Positions 1 to 9,981 of a DNA stretch of 64,000 nt are shown in pieces (positions within the stretch are counted from its first letter, which is position 1; each line of letters begins with the position of its first letter). Made by a program: the position numbers and the translations under genes. Source of the DNA: Pseudomonas sp. N040. GTDB lineage: Bacteria > Pseudomonadota > Gammaproteobacteria > Pseudomonadales > Pseudomonadaceae. Below the pieces are notes generated by a model. It worked only from the letters and a program-made list of their open reading frames with translations, did not search any database and was not told the origin of the DNA. The stretch is taken from the NCBI RefSeq assembly GCF_015637705.1, contig NZ_JADOBE010000006.1, forward strand, positions 78,420 through 142,419. The letters are read 5' to 3'.

Positions 1-870
1 AACAACGAACAGGTGCCAGGCATGCTGCTCCCCGTTTGCACACTGCGGAAGGCGAATGGCCGGGTTGGCGATACCTTGGCGATACAGCCGGGCAATTTCG
101 CGGCGTCGGGCGGTCTGTTGATCCAGATACTTGAGCTTGACGCCGAGCATGGCTGCCTGGATTTCATCAAGGCGGCTGTTCACACCCTGATAGAGGTTCT
201 TGTACTTCTCGTGCGAGCCGTAGTTGCGCAGGGCACGCAGGGTTTGCGCCAGCTCATCGTCACTGGTGGTAATGGCACCGGCGTCACCCAGGGCACCCAG
301 GTTTTTTCCGGGGTAGAAGCTGAAACCGGAAGCTTGCCCCCAGTTGCCTGCCTTGCGGCCACCGATGCTGGCACCATGGGCTTGCGCGGAGTCTTCCAGG
401 ACCACCAGGTTGTGGCGCCCGGCCATATCCAGCAGGGCTGGCATGTCGGCCAACTGGCCATACAGGTGTACAGCCAGAATGGCGCGAGTCCTAGGCGTGA
501 TGGCAGCTTCAGCCTTGCGCGGACAGAGGTTGTAGCTAGCTTCGTCCGGCTCCACCAGCACGGGTGTCAGGCGGTTTTCGGTAATGGCGAGAATGCTGGC
601 GATGTAGGTGTTGGCGGGGACGATGACCTCATCGCCCTCCTTGAGCTTGCCCAGCTCTTTCCAGGCACGCAAAGTCAGGGTCAGTGCGTCGAGGCCGTTG
701 GCTACGCCGATGCAATGGCGGGTGCCGCAGTATTCGGCAAATTCGCGCTCGAAGCGTGTCAGTTCGTTGCCGCCGATATACCAGCCGGAATCAATCACGC
801 GGGTGCAGGCTTCGATCAGTTCTTCGCGGCAGCTTGCATTGATTGCTTTAAGGTCGAGGAAGGGGATCAT
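1..870 (-). CDS. DegT/DnrJ/EryC1-type sugar aminotransferase, 3' end outside the window
   Basis: PLP-dependent aminotransferase acting on a dTDP-ketosugar, most likely the 3-keto product of the adjacent ketoisomerase (FdtB/QdtB role). Translation of the minus strand from the ATG at 870 begins [13 protein letters not shown]. It contains the family motif [14 protein letters not shown], whose Lys189 should carry the PLP Schiff base, and EDSAQAHGA further upstream. About 290 codons are visible and the frame is still open at base 1, so the C-terminus is missing (family length about 370). The start overlaps the stop of the GNAT gene as ATGA, which implies translational coupling. The family is certain; the exact sugar (Fuc3N or Qui3N) is inferred from the neighbours. 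Confidence 0.9.
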   Translation of the reverse strand, partial: MIPFLDLKAINASCREELIEACTRVIDSGWYIGGNELTRFEREFAEYCGTRHCIGVANGLDALTLTLRAWKELGKLKEGDEVIVPANTYIASILAITENRLTPVLVEPDEASYNLCPRKAEAAITPRTRAILAVHLYGQLADMPALLDMAGRHNLVVLEDSAQAHGASIGGRKAGNWGQASGFSFYPGKNLGALGDAGAITTSDDELAQTLRALRNYGSHEKYKNLYQGVNSRLDEIQAAMLGVKLKYLDQQTARRREIARLYRQGIANPAIRLPQCANGEQHAWHLFVV

Positions 871-1391
871 GAAAACAGTTTTTCCATTAAAATTTTTCTA
901 TTGGACTCGACACTTATTTTTGATATTTCAAAGTGTAAATTGTCTGAATCTTCACCAACTTGCACAGCACCCATCTTCTTGTGAAATGAAATCACCTTCT
1001 CATTGCCTTTCATTACTTCAAAGTGAGACTTTATGTAACCTAGATTCTCAAAGCCAAATTTGTATATCAAAAACGCACTTTCCAGTGCGGCATAGCGCGT
1101 CTTGTCGTCGTTTAGAATCCAACTACCCCAACAAAATGAATCTTGCCTCAGATCGTATACCCGGATAGTTCCGCAAGGCGTCCCATCATTTCTTTCGATA
1201 ATAAAATAAAACTGGGCGCCTGCGGCTTCATCTGTTTTATAGCGTTTTATCCACTCTCTTTGGTCGGCAACGTCTGATGAAACCGATGAAATAAACTTGT
1301 TATATCTTTCATCCAACCGGAGCTTTAATACAAATTCTGCATCAGTACTCTCGATTAATCTCAAAGAAACAGTTTTAGACTCCAATTTCAC
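867..1391 (-). CDS. GNAT-family N-acetyltransferase, probable amino-sugar acetylase
   Basis: A 174-residue protein with a GNAT pattern: an N-terminal '[18 protein letters not shown]' region, a central beta-strand/loop (GTIRVYDL) and a C-terminal '[21 protein letters not shown]' stretch typical of RimJ-like GNATs. It lies between a 3,4-ketoisomerase and a DegT aminotransferase, with ATGA overlaps on both sides, so it most likely N-acetylates the dTDP-3-amino-3,6-dideoxyhexose made by those enzymes. The acetylases known for this step (FdtC/QdtC) are left-handed beta-helix proteins, so this would be an unrelated enzyme in the same role. The gene is more AT-rich than most of the window, which suggests transfer. 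Confidence 0.82.
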   Translation of the reverse strand: MKLESKTVSLRLIESTDAEFVLKLRLDERYNKFISSVSSDVADQREWIKRYKTDEAAGAQFYFIIERNDGTPCGTIRVYDLRQDSFCWGSWILNDDKTRYAALESAFLIYKFGFENLGYIKSHFEVMKGNEKVISFHKKMGAVQVGEDSDNLHFEISKISVESNRKILMEKLFS

Positions 1392-1789
1392 CGCCCGATC
1401 TCCGATAAGAATCTTTGGTAATCCCGAATATAATCCGCTTCGTCGTAGTGTTCGTTGGCCAGCACCAGCAGCACACAGTCATCGCTGAAATCGTGCATTT
1501 CATGCCAGACCATTTTCTGAATACGCATGGCCTTGGTCGGCGAATCAAGCCAGGTTTCTTCCTTCTGCTTGCCGTCATCCAGCAGCATGCGGCACTTGCC
1601 AGATACGCATACGGCAATTTGCTCGAGTTCTTTGTGCGCATGAAAGCCACGCGACACGCCAGGCAGTGTGCCGGTCAGGTAGTAGACCCGCCTGATTTCA
1701 AAAGGGATGTTTTTATTCGCTTCAAGCACTGTGAGGTGACCACGCTCATCACCCAACAACTTGAAGTCGATCAGCTTTATCAGACTCAC
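1388..1789 (-). CDS. dTDP-4-keto-6-deoxyglucose 3,4-ketoisomerase, FdtA/QdtA family
   Basis: A 133-residue single-domain cupin of the WxcM/FdtA/QdtA family. It should convert dTDP-4-keto-6-deoxy-D-glucose to the 3-keto isomer, the committed step to 3-amino-3,6-dideoxyhexoses. Visible family features are [11 protein letters not shown] near the N-terminus, the active-site segment [12 protein letters not shown], and [18 protein letters not shown]. The start ATG overlaps the rmlA stop as ATGA, and the stop overlaps the GNAT start in the same way, so this is one translationally coupled operon. The gal or glc stereochemistry of the product (FdtA or QdtA) cannot be decided by eye. Confidence 0.9.
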   Translation of the reverse strand: MSLIKLIDFKLLGDERGHLTVLEANKNIPFEIRRVYYLTGTLPGVSRGFHAHKELEQIAVCVSGKCRMLLDDGKQKEETWLDSPTKAMRIQKMVWHEMHDFSDDCVLLVLANEHYDEADYIRDYQRFLSEIGR

Positions 1790-2697
1790 TTAACATCCTC
1801 GACTAAAGACAGCAGGTATTTGCCGTAGCTGTTCTTGCTCAGCGACCGGCCAATACGTTGCAGGTCATTCGCGCTCAGCCAGCCATTGTTGAAAGCAATT
1901 TCTTCCAGGCAGGCAATCTTGTAGCCCTGGCGTTTCTCGATGGTTTCGACGAAGTGGCTCGCCTCCAGCAAGCTTTCGTGGGTGCCGGTATCCAGCCAGG
2001 CAAAACCGCGACCGAGCAATTCTACGTTGAGTTCACCGCACTCCAGATATGCTTGGTTGATGCTGGTGATTTCCAGCTCGCCACGGGCCGAGGGCTTCGC
2101 CTGTTTGGCGATCTCGACCACGCGGTTGTCGTAGAAGTACAAGCCGGTCACGGCGAAATGCGATTTTGGCGTGAGCGGTTTTTCTTCAATGGAAATGGCG
2201 CGCTTGTCCGCGTCAAATTCGACCACGCCAAAGCGCTCGGGGTCTTTCACCTGATAGCCGAATACTGTTGCCCCGCTCTGGCGCTGGGCCGCCTGGCGCA
2301 ACATGGGGCTGAAGCCCTGGCCGTAGAAAATGTTGTCGCCAAGCACCAGACACACCGGGACGGAACCAATGAAGCCTTCACCGATGATGAAGGCCTGGGC
2401 CAGGCCATCCGGGCTGGGTTGCACGGCGTAGCTGAGGTTTACCCCGAACCCGCTGCCATCGCCCAATAGGCGCTGGAAGCTGCTGATGTCTTCCGGGGTG
2501 GTGATCAGCAGGATGTCCCGGATGCCGGCGAGCATCAGCACCGACAGCGGGTAATAGACCATCGGCTTGTCGTAGATCGGCAGCAGTTGCTTGGAAACGC
2601 CAAGGGTAATCGGGTGCAACCGGGTGCCGGAGCCGCCGGCGAGGATGATGCCTTTTCGGGGTGCGGGGCTTGCAGTGATGAGTGAGGGGGCGCTCAT
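1786..2697 (-). CDS. rmlA: Glucose-1-phosphate thymidylyltransferase RmlA
   Basis: Forms dTDP-glucose from glucose-1-phosphate and dTTP, the entry to dTDP-deoxysugars. The 303-residue protein has the nucleotidyltransferase signature [16 protein letters not shown] starting at about residue 16, followed by [17 protein letters not shown] and LGDNIFYG. The length fits the family. The ATG at 2697 gives about 15 residues before the conserved core, a little longer than usual. It heads the group of overlapping dTDP-sugar genes. No rmlB is visible here, so the dehydratase step must come from a gene to the left of the window or elsewhere. Confidence 0.96.
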   Translation of the reverse strand: MSAPSLITASPAPRKGIILAGGSGTRLHPITLGVSKQLLPIYDKPMVYYPLSVLMLAGIRDILLITTPEDISSFQRLLGDGSGFGVNLSYAVQPSPDGLAQAFIIGEGFIGSVPVCLVLGDNIFYGQGFSPMLRQAAQRQSGATVFGYQVKDPERFGVVEFDADKRAISIEEKPLTPKSHFAVTGLYFYDNRVVEIAKQAKPSARGELEITSINQAYLECGELNVELLGRGFAWLDTGTHESLLEASHFVETIEKRQGYKIACLEEIAFNNGWLSANDLQRIGRSLSKNSYGKYLLSLVEDVK

Positions 2698-2988
2698 TGG
2701 ATTGCTCTCATATTAAATATTATTATCAGTGCGCCCATTTATATAATAATGCTCTTGCTGACTTATTAGTATTACGAGTCTGTTTTTGTGTTCTGCGCAT
2801 TGATCGCGCATAGGATTAGCTTTCGCAAACACCGACAGGACGACGAAGGCCATCTTTTATAAATTGGCTTATATTCTTGGTGCGTTAGCGTCAGGTTTTT
2901 ATCTGACTAGCTAACCATAAAGCCTTTAAGCTTAAACTCTAATAAACCGTAAGAAACTCTAATTTTCTCTCATAGTACCGGAATAATT
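2698..2988. other. AT-rich intergenic gap between methyltransferase and rmlA
   Basis: About 290 bases with clearly lower GC than the flanking cluster and no convincing reading frame. It lies downstream of the methyltransferase and upstream of rmlA on the minus strand, so it may hold an internal promoter for the dTDP-sugar genes. No clear -35/-10 pair or terminator hairpin was recognised. Confidence 0.5.
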
Positions 2989-3615
2989 TTATTTTCCGTC
3001 CCTTCTTAGCTCAATATAAATCCCAGCACCTCGGATTATGAAGCAGAAGTAATCTTCCCAGAAATTTATATTCTTATTGGCGAGCCATTGCAGGAATGGG
3101 AAAAAGTTAAAAACTCCATGGAGAGAAATTATTTTTTTGTCAATTTTAAAACGTGATTTTGAGTAAAACCCGTAATCAGCGTGAATAGGAGTTCCATTCA
3201 CGAAGTAATCAAATGATTGGCTGGAGAAATGCCATTTATGTGATAAATCTGTATAAGAGGAGGTGGAGCTAAAGTGAGGCGTTAACAAAAATAGTTTCCC
3301 ATTGGGTTTAAGAATTCTGTGGCATTCCTCGATAACCCTAAGTGGATTCGACACGTGCTCGATTACTGAAAACATGTAGACGGCATCGAAGCAAGAATCT
3401 GAAATAGGCCATGGCAATATGTCAAGATCGTGCAATATATCAGGACTTACTGACGGATTAAAATCAAGCGTTGTAACACCTTCTCGTTTAACTGGGCCGG
3501 CGCCAATTTCCAAAACTGGCCTCCCTTTCATACGCAAATTCTCGGAATTAAAGTGATCTCCCCAAAAATCCCACCATTTGAACCTATTTAAAAAATATTT
3601 AATATTTTTTGCCAT
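2989..3615 (-). CDS. Class I SAM-dependent methyltransferase
   Basis: A 208-residue protein with the SAM-binding motif VLEIGAGP (about residues 34-41), an acidic loop after strand 2 (TTLDFNP) and the Methyltransf_11-like segment FDAVYMFSVIEHVSNPLRVIEECHRILKPNG (written here only as the region at about residues 75-105). It lies in the exopolysaccharide cluster, so methylation of a sugar or glycan end is likely, but the acceptor is unknown. GC content is markedly lower than that of the Ugd and Uxs genes next to it, which points to a separately acquired gene. Confidence 0.8.
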   Translation of the reverse strand: MAKNIKYFLNRFKWWDFWGDHFNSENLRMKGRPVLEIGAGPVKREGVTTLDFNPSVSPDILHDLDILPWPISDSCFDAVYMFSVIEHVSNPLRVIEECHRILKPNGKLFLLTPHFSSTSSYTDLSHKWHFSSQSFDYFVNGTPIHADYGFYSKSRFKIDKKIISLHGVFNFFPFLQWLANKNINFWEDYFCFIIRGAGIYIELRRDGK

Positions 3616-3691
3616 GCTTTAAAATCCAAATTTAACTTCTTGCATAATTGCGCCAAAGGCGCCATATCACCAATTTTAATCCGACCGAAGC

Positions 3692-4684
<993 letters not shown>

Positions 4685-4802
4685 GTTGAGTCTCTGATTT
4701 GGCTGGATTGCTGTGCAGTTCGCACCCACCTCTCTCCAACCCACTCCCGCCTGGGGGAGAGGGGATGGTTTGGGTGGGGCGGATTATAGGGGGGCGTTGG
4801 CG

Positions 4803-5972
4803 TTAGCTGTCGTTGCCGAACAGGTCGCGGGTGTAAACCTTGACGCTGACGTCATCCAGGGCAGCGGATGGCCGGTTGGCCACGATCACATCGGCTATTG
4901 CCTTGAATTCCGCCAGGTCGTCGATCACCCGTGAGTGGAAGAATTCGCTTTCTTCCAGCACCGGCTCGTACACCACCACTTCGATGCCTTTGGCTTTGAT
5001 GCGCTTCATCACGCCCTGAATCGCGGATGAGCGGAAGTTGTCGGATCCGGACTTCATCACCAGGCGATAGATACCCACCACCTTTGGATTGCGCTTGAGG
5101 ATGGACTCGGCAATGAAGTCCTTGCGGGTGGTGTTGGCGTCGACAATGGCGCGAATGATGTTGTTGGGGATCTGGTCGAAATTGGCCAGCATCTGCTTGG
5201 TGTCTTTCGGCAGGCAATAGCCGCCATAGCCGAAGGACGGGTTGTTGTAGTGGCTACCGATGCGCGGGTCCAGACCCACGCCCTGGATGATCTGCCGGGC
5301 GTCGAGGCCGTGGGTTTCGGCGTAGGTGTCGAGTTCGTTGAAGTAGGCCACGCGCAGGGCCAGGTAGGTATTGGAGAAGAGTTTTACCGCTTCTGCTTCG
5401 GTGCTGTCGGTGAAGAGTACGGCAATGTCCTGTTTGACCGCGCCTTGCTGCAGAAGGCTGGCGAAGGTTTCAGCACGCTCTGAACGCTCGCCGACGATGA
5501 TGCGCGAGGGGTAGAGGTTGTCGTGCAATGCCTGGCCTTCGCGGAGAAATTCTGGCGAGAAAATCAGGTTGTCGCAGCCTATTTGCTCGCGCAGGCGCTG
5601 GGTATAGCCCACCGGCACGGTGGATTTGATCACCATCACCGCAGCGGGGTTGATGGCCATGACGTCGCGGACCACGGACTCCACACTTTGGGTGTTGAAG
5701 TGATTGGTTTGCGGGTCATAGTCGGTGGGTGTGGCAATGATGACGTAGCTGGCACCCTGGTAGGCGTCCTGCTTGTCCAGCGTGGCGCGGAAGCTGATCA
5801 CCCGGTTGTGCAGGAAATCCTCGATGTCGGCATCTTCGATGGGCGATTGCCGGTTGTTCAACATCGCGACCTTTTCGGGAATGATGTCGATGGCGACGAC
5901 GTCATTGTGCTGGGCCAGCAGCATGGCGTTGGAGAGGCCGACGTAGCCGGTACCGGCGATGGCAATTTTCAT
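4803..5972 (-). CDS. ugd: UDP-glucose 6-dehydrogenase
   Basis: Oxidises UDP-glucose to UDP-glucuronate with two NAD+. The 389-residue length matches the E. coli Ugd subgroup (about 388). The Rossmann motif GTGYVGLS is at residues 7-14, the linker region has KSTVPVGYT and SPEFLREG, and the catalytic cysteine lies in [14 protein letters not shown] (Cys253). It is followed on the same strand by the UDP-xylose synthase, separated by a short 118-base gap, so both are probably transcribed together. Confidence 0.97.
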   Translation of the reverse strand: MKIAIAGTGYVGLSNAMLLAQHNDVVAIDIIPEKVAMLNNRQSPIEDADIEDFLHNRVISFRATLDKQDAYQGASYVIIATPTDYDPQTNHFNTQSVESVVRDVMAINPAAVMVIKSTVPVGYTQRLREQIGCDNLIFSPEFLREGQALHDNLYPSRIIVGERSERAETFASLLQQGAVKQDIAVLFTDSTEAEAVKLFSNTYLALRVAYFNELDTYAETHGLDARQIIQGVGLDPRIGSHYNNPSFGYGGYCLPKDTKQMLANFDQIPNNIIRAIVDANTTRKDFIAESILKRNPKVVGIYRLVMKSGSDNFRSSAIQGVMKRIKAKGIEVVVYEPVLEESEFFHSRVIDDLAEFKAIADVIVANRPSAALDDVSVKVYTRDLFGNDS

Positions 5973-6512
5973 GAACCTGTTTTCATTCCTTTGTTGTTCT
6001 TTGTTCGGTGTAATTGCGCTGGGTGGTGAACGGTAAGGCCTTTATCGTTCCCACGCTCCGCGTGGGAATGCATCCCCGGAGCTCGGCCAGGCTTCGCGCT
6101 GGTGCATGGAGGCCATCAGTCCGGCAATCTATCGCCAGCAAGCTGGCTCCTACAAAGGCCCCTCTCCCCAACCCTCCCCCGAAAGCGGGAGAGGGGGTGG
6201 ATCTACGTGGACCACTCGGCTTCCTGATTTCCTGATCGCCAGCAAGCTGGCGCCTACAAGCGCCGGGGTGGAGCCGTAGGGTGGAAAACGGCAAAGCCTT
6301 TTTCACCATGCCTGGCAGGTTTGCTGACAGTGTTTGCCTGGAACTATGGGTGGACATTCGCTGCGCGAGATGTCCACCCTACTTTCTGCAAAAGCCCCTC
6401 TCCCCTACCCTCTCCCGCAAGCGGGAGAGGGGGTAGATTGGTGCAACCACTTTGCCACTTGTGGGGGGCCACCTTCGGCGCGAGCTGTGCCGTCCCGGCG
6501 CAGCCGGAGCAG
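5973..6512. repeat. Gene-free stretch with REP-type palindromes
   Basis: 540 bases between wzc and ugd without a plausible gene. It holds several Pseudomonas-type repeats: the GCCAGCAAGCTGGCTCCTAC unit near 6133-6153, a variant near 6236-6256, and two copies of a CTCTCCCC...GCGGGAGAGGG element at about 6162-6196 and 6398-6433. An upstream gene's transcript must cross these hairpins to reach ugd, which fits a need for RfaH-type antitermination. Confidence 0.75.
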
Positions 6513-8798
6513 TTAGTCCTTGGCCGGTTTGACGTTGGGGTGGGTGACCATGCTGTCCGGGTGTTTGGCGTCGCTGTAGCCGTAGTAGTCGTAGTAGCCG
6601 CCGTAACGGTAGCCGTACTTCTTGGCTTTCTTGATGTCGACCTGGTTGAGCACGATGCCCTTGATCGGCGCATTGTTCTGCAGCAGCTGGCCAATGCCCT
6701 TCTCGACCATCGGTATGTGGGTGGCGTCGGACTTGATCACATAGATCAGCGAGTCGGCGAAGGTGGACAGGACAATCGCATCGCTCACCGCCTGGGTGGG
6801 CGGGGAGTCGATGACGATGCGCTCGTACTTGCCCTTGAGTACTTCCATGGCCTTGGCAAAGCGTGGCGAGGAGAGCAGTTCGAGCGGGTTCGGCGGGACG
6901 GTGCCGGCACCGATCACGTCGATGCCATCCACGCGCTTGACGCACTCGTCCAGCCGCGCGGTGCCGGCAATCATGTTGGCCAGGCCGGGGGTGCCGACCG
7001 GGAACGCAAAGCTCTTGGCCAGGGTCGGACGGCGCAGGTCGGCATCGATCAGCAGTACCCGTTCCATGTGCCCGAGGGCAAAGGCCAGGTTGGATGACAC
7101 GCAGCTCTTGCCCTCGCCCGGGACGGATGAGGTGATGACCAGTACCTGATGCGGATGGTCGATGCCACTCAGCACCACACCGGTACGAATGGTGCGGATC
7201 GACTCGGAGAAGCTCTTATCCGTGTCGCTGTTGAACATGCGCGCCATCTCGCCGCGCTCCTTGTTCTTCAGCAGCGGCAGGATGCCGAGTACCGGCAGGT
7301 TCAGGCGGCTTTCGACGTCTTCGGTGCTCTTGAAGGTGTTGCTCAGGACTTCCAGCAGCAGGGTCAGGCCAACGCCCAGCATCCCCGCCAGCAGGGTGGC
7401 GACCAACACGATGCGGGATTTCTGCGGCTTGATCGGCCCGCCAGGTATGACGGCCTGGTCAACCACGCGGGCGTTGGCGGCTTCCAGGTCGGAGGTTGCG
7501 GAGGTTTCCTTCAGGCGGTTCATGAAGGTGTCATACAGCGCGCGGTTGGCGTCGACCTCGCGCTGCAGTTCGCGCAGCTTGAATTCCTTGCGCGAAATAT
7601 CCTGGATCTCCGACTTGTTGACGTTGACCGAGGCTTGCAGGGAATTTTCGTTGGCCACTGCCAGCTGGTAGGTGCGCTCGATACCGGCGACTACCTGCTC
7701 GACCTGGCTGCGCAGGCTGGCCGATGCTGCGCTGAGCTCCGACTGTGCCGCCAGCATGGCCGGGTGTTTGGCGCCATAGCGGCGCGACAGCTCTTCAACC
7801 TTGGCGCGGGCGCGGGCCTCTTCAGTCTTGAACGACTGGATCAGCGGGTTACCCAGCACGGCCGGCACACTGGCCAGGCGCTCCCAGTTGTTCTGCATGC
7901 CCTGTACCTGGCGGTACTGGCTCTCGGCCTCGGCACGCTGGCGGCGGGCATCGATCATGCGGTCGCTGGTGGTGCTCAGTTCGGCGGCACTGATGGTGCC
8001 TACGCCCTGCACGTCAACCAGATTTTCCGCTTCGCGGTACTTCTGCAGGTTGTCTTCGGACTTCTTCAGCTTGATGCGCAGCTCGCCCAGGCGGCTGTTC
8101 ATCCAGTTGGTGGCGGCCATGGACGAATCGACGCTGGCTTCCAGCTGGCTCTCGATAAAGCCATTGGCCAGGGCGTTGGCGATGGCCGTCGCCAATGCCG
8201 CATCCGGCAGCTCTACCTGCACCTGCACCAGCTGGGTATTTTGCACCGGTTCGATGGTGGTACTGCCCATGACCGACTGGGTGACCGACTCGAAAATTTC
8301 CGCCTCGGTGGCTGCCTTCTCGGCTTCCAGGTCAACCGGCAGGGTGGCGGGTACCACCTTGTTGAAATCGAACTTGTCCAGCAGCGCGCCGATATCGATC
8401 AGCGGCGGTTCTTCCACCGGCTGCTGGCGCGGATCGAAATACGGGTGAGTGGTCAGGTTCAGCTGGCGCACCACGCGCTCGGCCAGGGAGCGCGACCTGA
8501 GCAGTTGGAACTGGGTGTCCAGGTACTCGTAGTTGTAATTGTATCCGCCGCCCTGATCGAAATTGACCACCTTGTTGGTGTTCTGTTCAATCAGCAGGGT
8601 GGCGGCAGCCCGGTAGATCGGGGTCAGGGAGTTTGCCCACAGCGTGGCGATCATGCTGACCACCAGCACCAGCGTGGCAATGCTCCACTTGCGCTGCCAG
8701 ACGGTGTGCCACAGCTTGAGCAGGTCGATCTCGTCGCCGTCGTCATCCTGACGCTGGGCAAGCTGGTTGCGCTCGATGATTTGAGTATTACTTTCCAT
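6513..8798 (-). CDS. Wzc-like polysaccharide co-polymerase / BY-kinase
   Basis: Inner-membrane protein that controls chain length and export of exopolysaccharide. From the ATG at 8798 (MESNTQ) it is 761 residues; a TTG eight codons upstream is less likely. It has an N-terminal Wzz domain with a membrane segment after KRKWSIATLVLVVSMIATL-like sequence at about residue 45, a large periplasmic coiled-coil region, a second membrane segment near residue 470, and a cytoplasmic tyrosine autokinase. The kinase carries Walker A (PGEGKS, about 560), Walker A' (VLLIDADLRRP) and Walker B (RIVIDSPP). The tail is tyrosine-rich (YGYRYGGYYDYYGY), as expected for autophosphorylation. Confidence 0.95.
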   Translation of the reverse strand: MESNTQIIERNQLAQRQDDDGDEIDLLKLWHTVWQRKWSIATLVLVVSMIATLWANSLTPIYRAAATLLIEQNTNKVVNFDQGGGYNYNYEYLDTQFQLLRSRSLAERVVRQLNLTTHPYFDPRQQPVEEPPLIDIGALLDKFDFNKVVPATLPVDLEAEKAATEAEIFESVTQSVMGSTTIEPVQNTQLVQVQVELPDAALATAIANALANGFIESQLEASVDSSMAATNWMNSRLGELRIKLKKSEDNLQKYREAENLVDVQGVGTISAAELSTTSDRMIDARRQRAEAESQYRQVQGMQNNWERLASVPAVLGNPLIQSFKTEEARARAKVEELSRRYGAKHPAMLAAQSELSAASASLRSQVEQVVAGIERTYQLAVANENSLQASVNVNKSEIQDISRKEFKLRELQREVDANRALYDTFMNRLKETSATSDLEAANARVVDQAVIPGGPIKPQKSRIVLVATLLAGMLGVGLTLLLEVLSNTFKSTEDVESRLNLPVLGILPLLKNKERGEMARMFNSDTDKSFSESIRTIRTGVVLSGIDHPHQVLVITSSVPGEGKSCVSSNLAFALGHMERVLLIDADLRRPTLAKSFAFPVGTPGLANMIAGTARLDECVKRVDGIDVIGAGTVPPNPLELLSSPRFAKAMEVLKGKYERIVIDSPPTQAVSDAIVLSTFADSLIYVIKSDATHIPMVEKGIGQLLQNNAPIKGIVLNQVDIKKAKKYGYRYGGYYDYYGYSDAKHPDSMVTHPNVKPAKD

Positions 8799-8911
8799 GC
8801 GTGGGGAAACCCTGAAATTCAAAACTGGATTGCGCAGGCTGGATAACCATTAAACATTATCCAGCCTGCCCTGCTGTGTGGGAGCTTCTGCTTTTGCCTG
8901 AAACTCCCTAT

Positions 8912-8973
8912 CGCGGCGAGGGCGCCGCTCCTACAAAAGCAGCTCTGCTTGTAGGAGCGGCGCCCTCGCCGCG
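8912..8973. repeat. Near-perfect REP palindrome between wza and wzc
   Basis: The two arms CGCGGCGAGGGCGCCGCTCC and its reverse complement flank a short AAAAGCAGCTCTGCTT loop region. It belongs to the GTAGGAGCGGCGCCCTCGCCGCGA repeat family, also seen near 12130 and, as degenerate relatives, near 13320-13460. It can form a long hairpin in either transcript. Confidence 0.85.
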
Positions 8974-9075
8974 AGCTTGTGCTTTTGCCGACAAGGGCGA
9001 TGCCTTTGGCATCGATGGTGGGTTACGCCGCTGCGCGGCTAACCCACCCTGCAAAAGCACGTTCAAGCAATACCT

Positions 9076-9615
9076 TTAGAAGAAGCCCTGATCGATGGTG
9101 ATGGTGTCGCCGGGCATGACCAGGGTATCGAGGGTAGCCGGTTCCGGCGTGCGCTCCGGGTTGCTGTCGCGGATGATGGTGATCCGCCCTTCGGACGCCC
9201 GTTCGGTCAGCCCTCCGGCCAGTGCTACGGCACGCCGCAGGGTCAGGCCGGGCTGGAACGGATAAGCCCCGGGCGTCTTGACTTCGCCACTGATGAAGAA
9301 TTCGCGGTACTTCAGCACGCTGACGGAAACCCGCGGATCGACCAGGTAGTCGCCCTTGAGCTTGTTGACGATCAGTTGCTCGATTTCAACGGCGGTCTTG
9401 CCCTTGGCCTGGACTTCACCAATGAAGGGGTAGGAGAAGCTGCCGGCATCGGTCAGGCGCAGCTCTTCGACACTCAGATCCGGCTCGCCAAACACGCGGA
9501 TGCTGATGACATCGCCGGAGGCCAGTTTGTAGGAGGAGTTGCCGTCTGCCTGCACGAATCCGCTGGCGAACAGCAGCATGCCGAGCATCAGTGAGAGAAA
9601 AGTGCGAATGGCCAT
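9076..9615 (-). CDS. Short Wza-like polysaccharide export protein (Poly_export/SLBB)
   Basis: A 179-residue secreted protein with a signal peptide (MAIRTFLSLMLGMLLFASGFVQA, about 23 residues) that lacks a lipobox cysteine. A Poly_export domain (YKLASGDVISIRVFGEPDLS, residues about 29-48) is followed by one SLBB domain (GEVKTPGAYPFQPGLTLRRAVALAGG). It is about half the length of E. coli Wza and has no C-terminal outer-membrane helix. In such systems a separate beta-barrel protein is thought to form the outer-membrane pore, and one is encoded directly upstream. Confidence 0.92.
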   Translation of the reverse strand: MAIRTFLSLMLGMLLFASGFVQADGNSSYKLASGDVISIRVFGEPDLSVEELRLTDAGSFSYPFIGEVQAKGKTAVEIEQLIVNKLKGDYLVDPRVSVSVLKYREFFISGEVKTPGAYPFQPGLTLRRAVALAGGLTERASEGRITIIRDSNPERTPEPATLDTLVMPGDTITIDQGFF

Positions 9616-9981
9616 AGGACTGGGTTGCTCGTGACTATCGGTGGGGAGTTGAAATGGGTATTGATCCGGCCCGAATCAAGCGTGAAGGGCTGAACCACTA
9701 ATGTAGGAGCCAGCTTGCTGGCGATCTGGCGTGCGAAGTGCATCGCCAGCAAGCTGGCTCCTACACAAGATCAATCTATTTTCGAGCCGAATCCATAAGC
9801 AGCTGTTAGCTGTCACAGCATTGGCGAAGATGCAGGCGTCAGACCTGATTGCCCCCTCGCCCCTTGGGGGAGAGGGTCAGGCAGAGGGGCGCCCGATTAA
9901 AGCACCCTCTCCCCAACCCTCTCCCGCGAGCGGGAGAGGGGGACTGCTACCCTGCCACTGCCAAGCAGCGCTGTGCGCCCC
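9616..9981. repeat. Gene-free stretch with REP palindromes
   Basis: 366 bases with two repeat types. At 9702-9765 there is a paired, inverted GTAGGAGCCAGCTTGCTGGCGAT unit. At about 9860-9942 there are two CTCTCCCC/GGGAGAGGG elements. No gene is supported. It separates the beta-barrel gene from the wza-like gene, both on the minus strand. Confidence 0.8.

Noticed and set aside
13..984. Long plus-strand open frame over the aminotransferase region
   Set aside because: The minus-strand translation gives a clear DegT aminotransferase with its PLP lysine motif; the plus-strand frame has no recognisable domain and is the usual GC-rich shadow.
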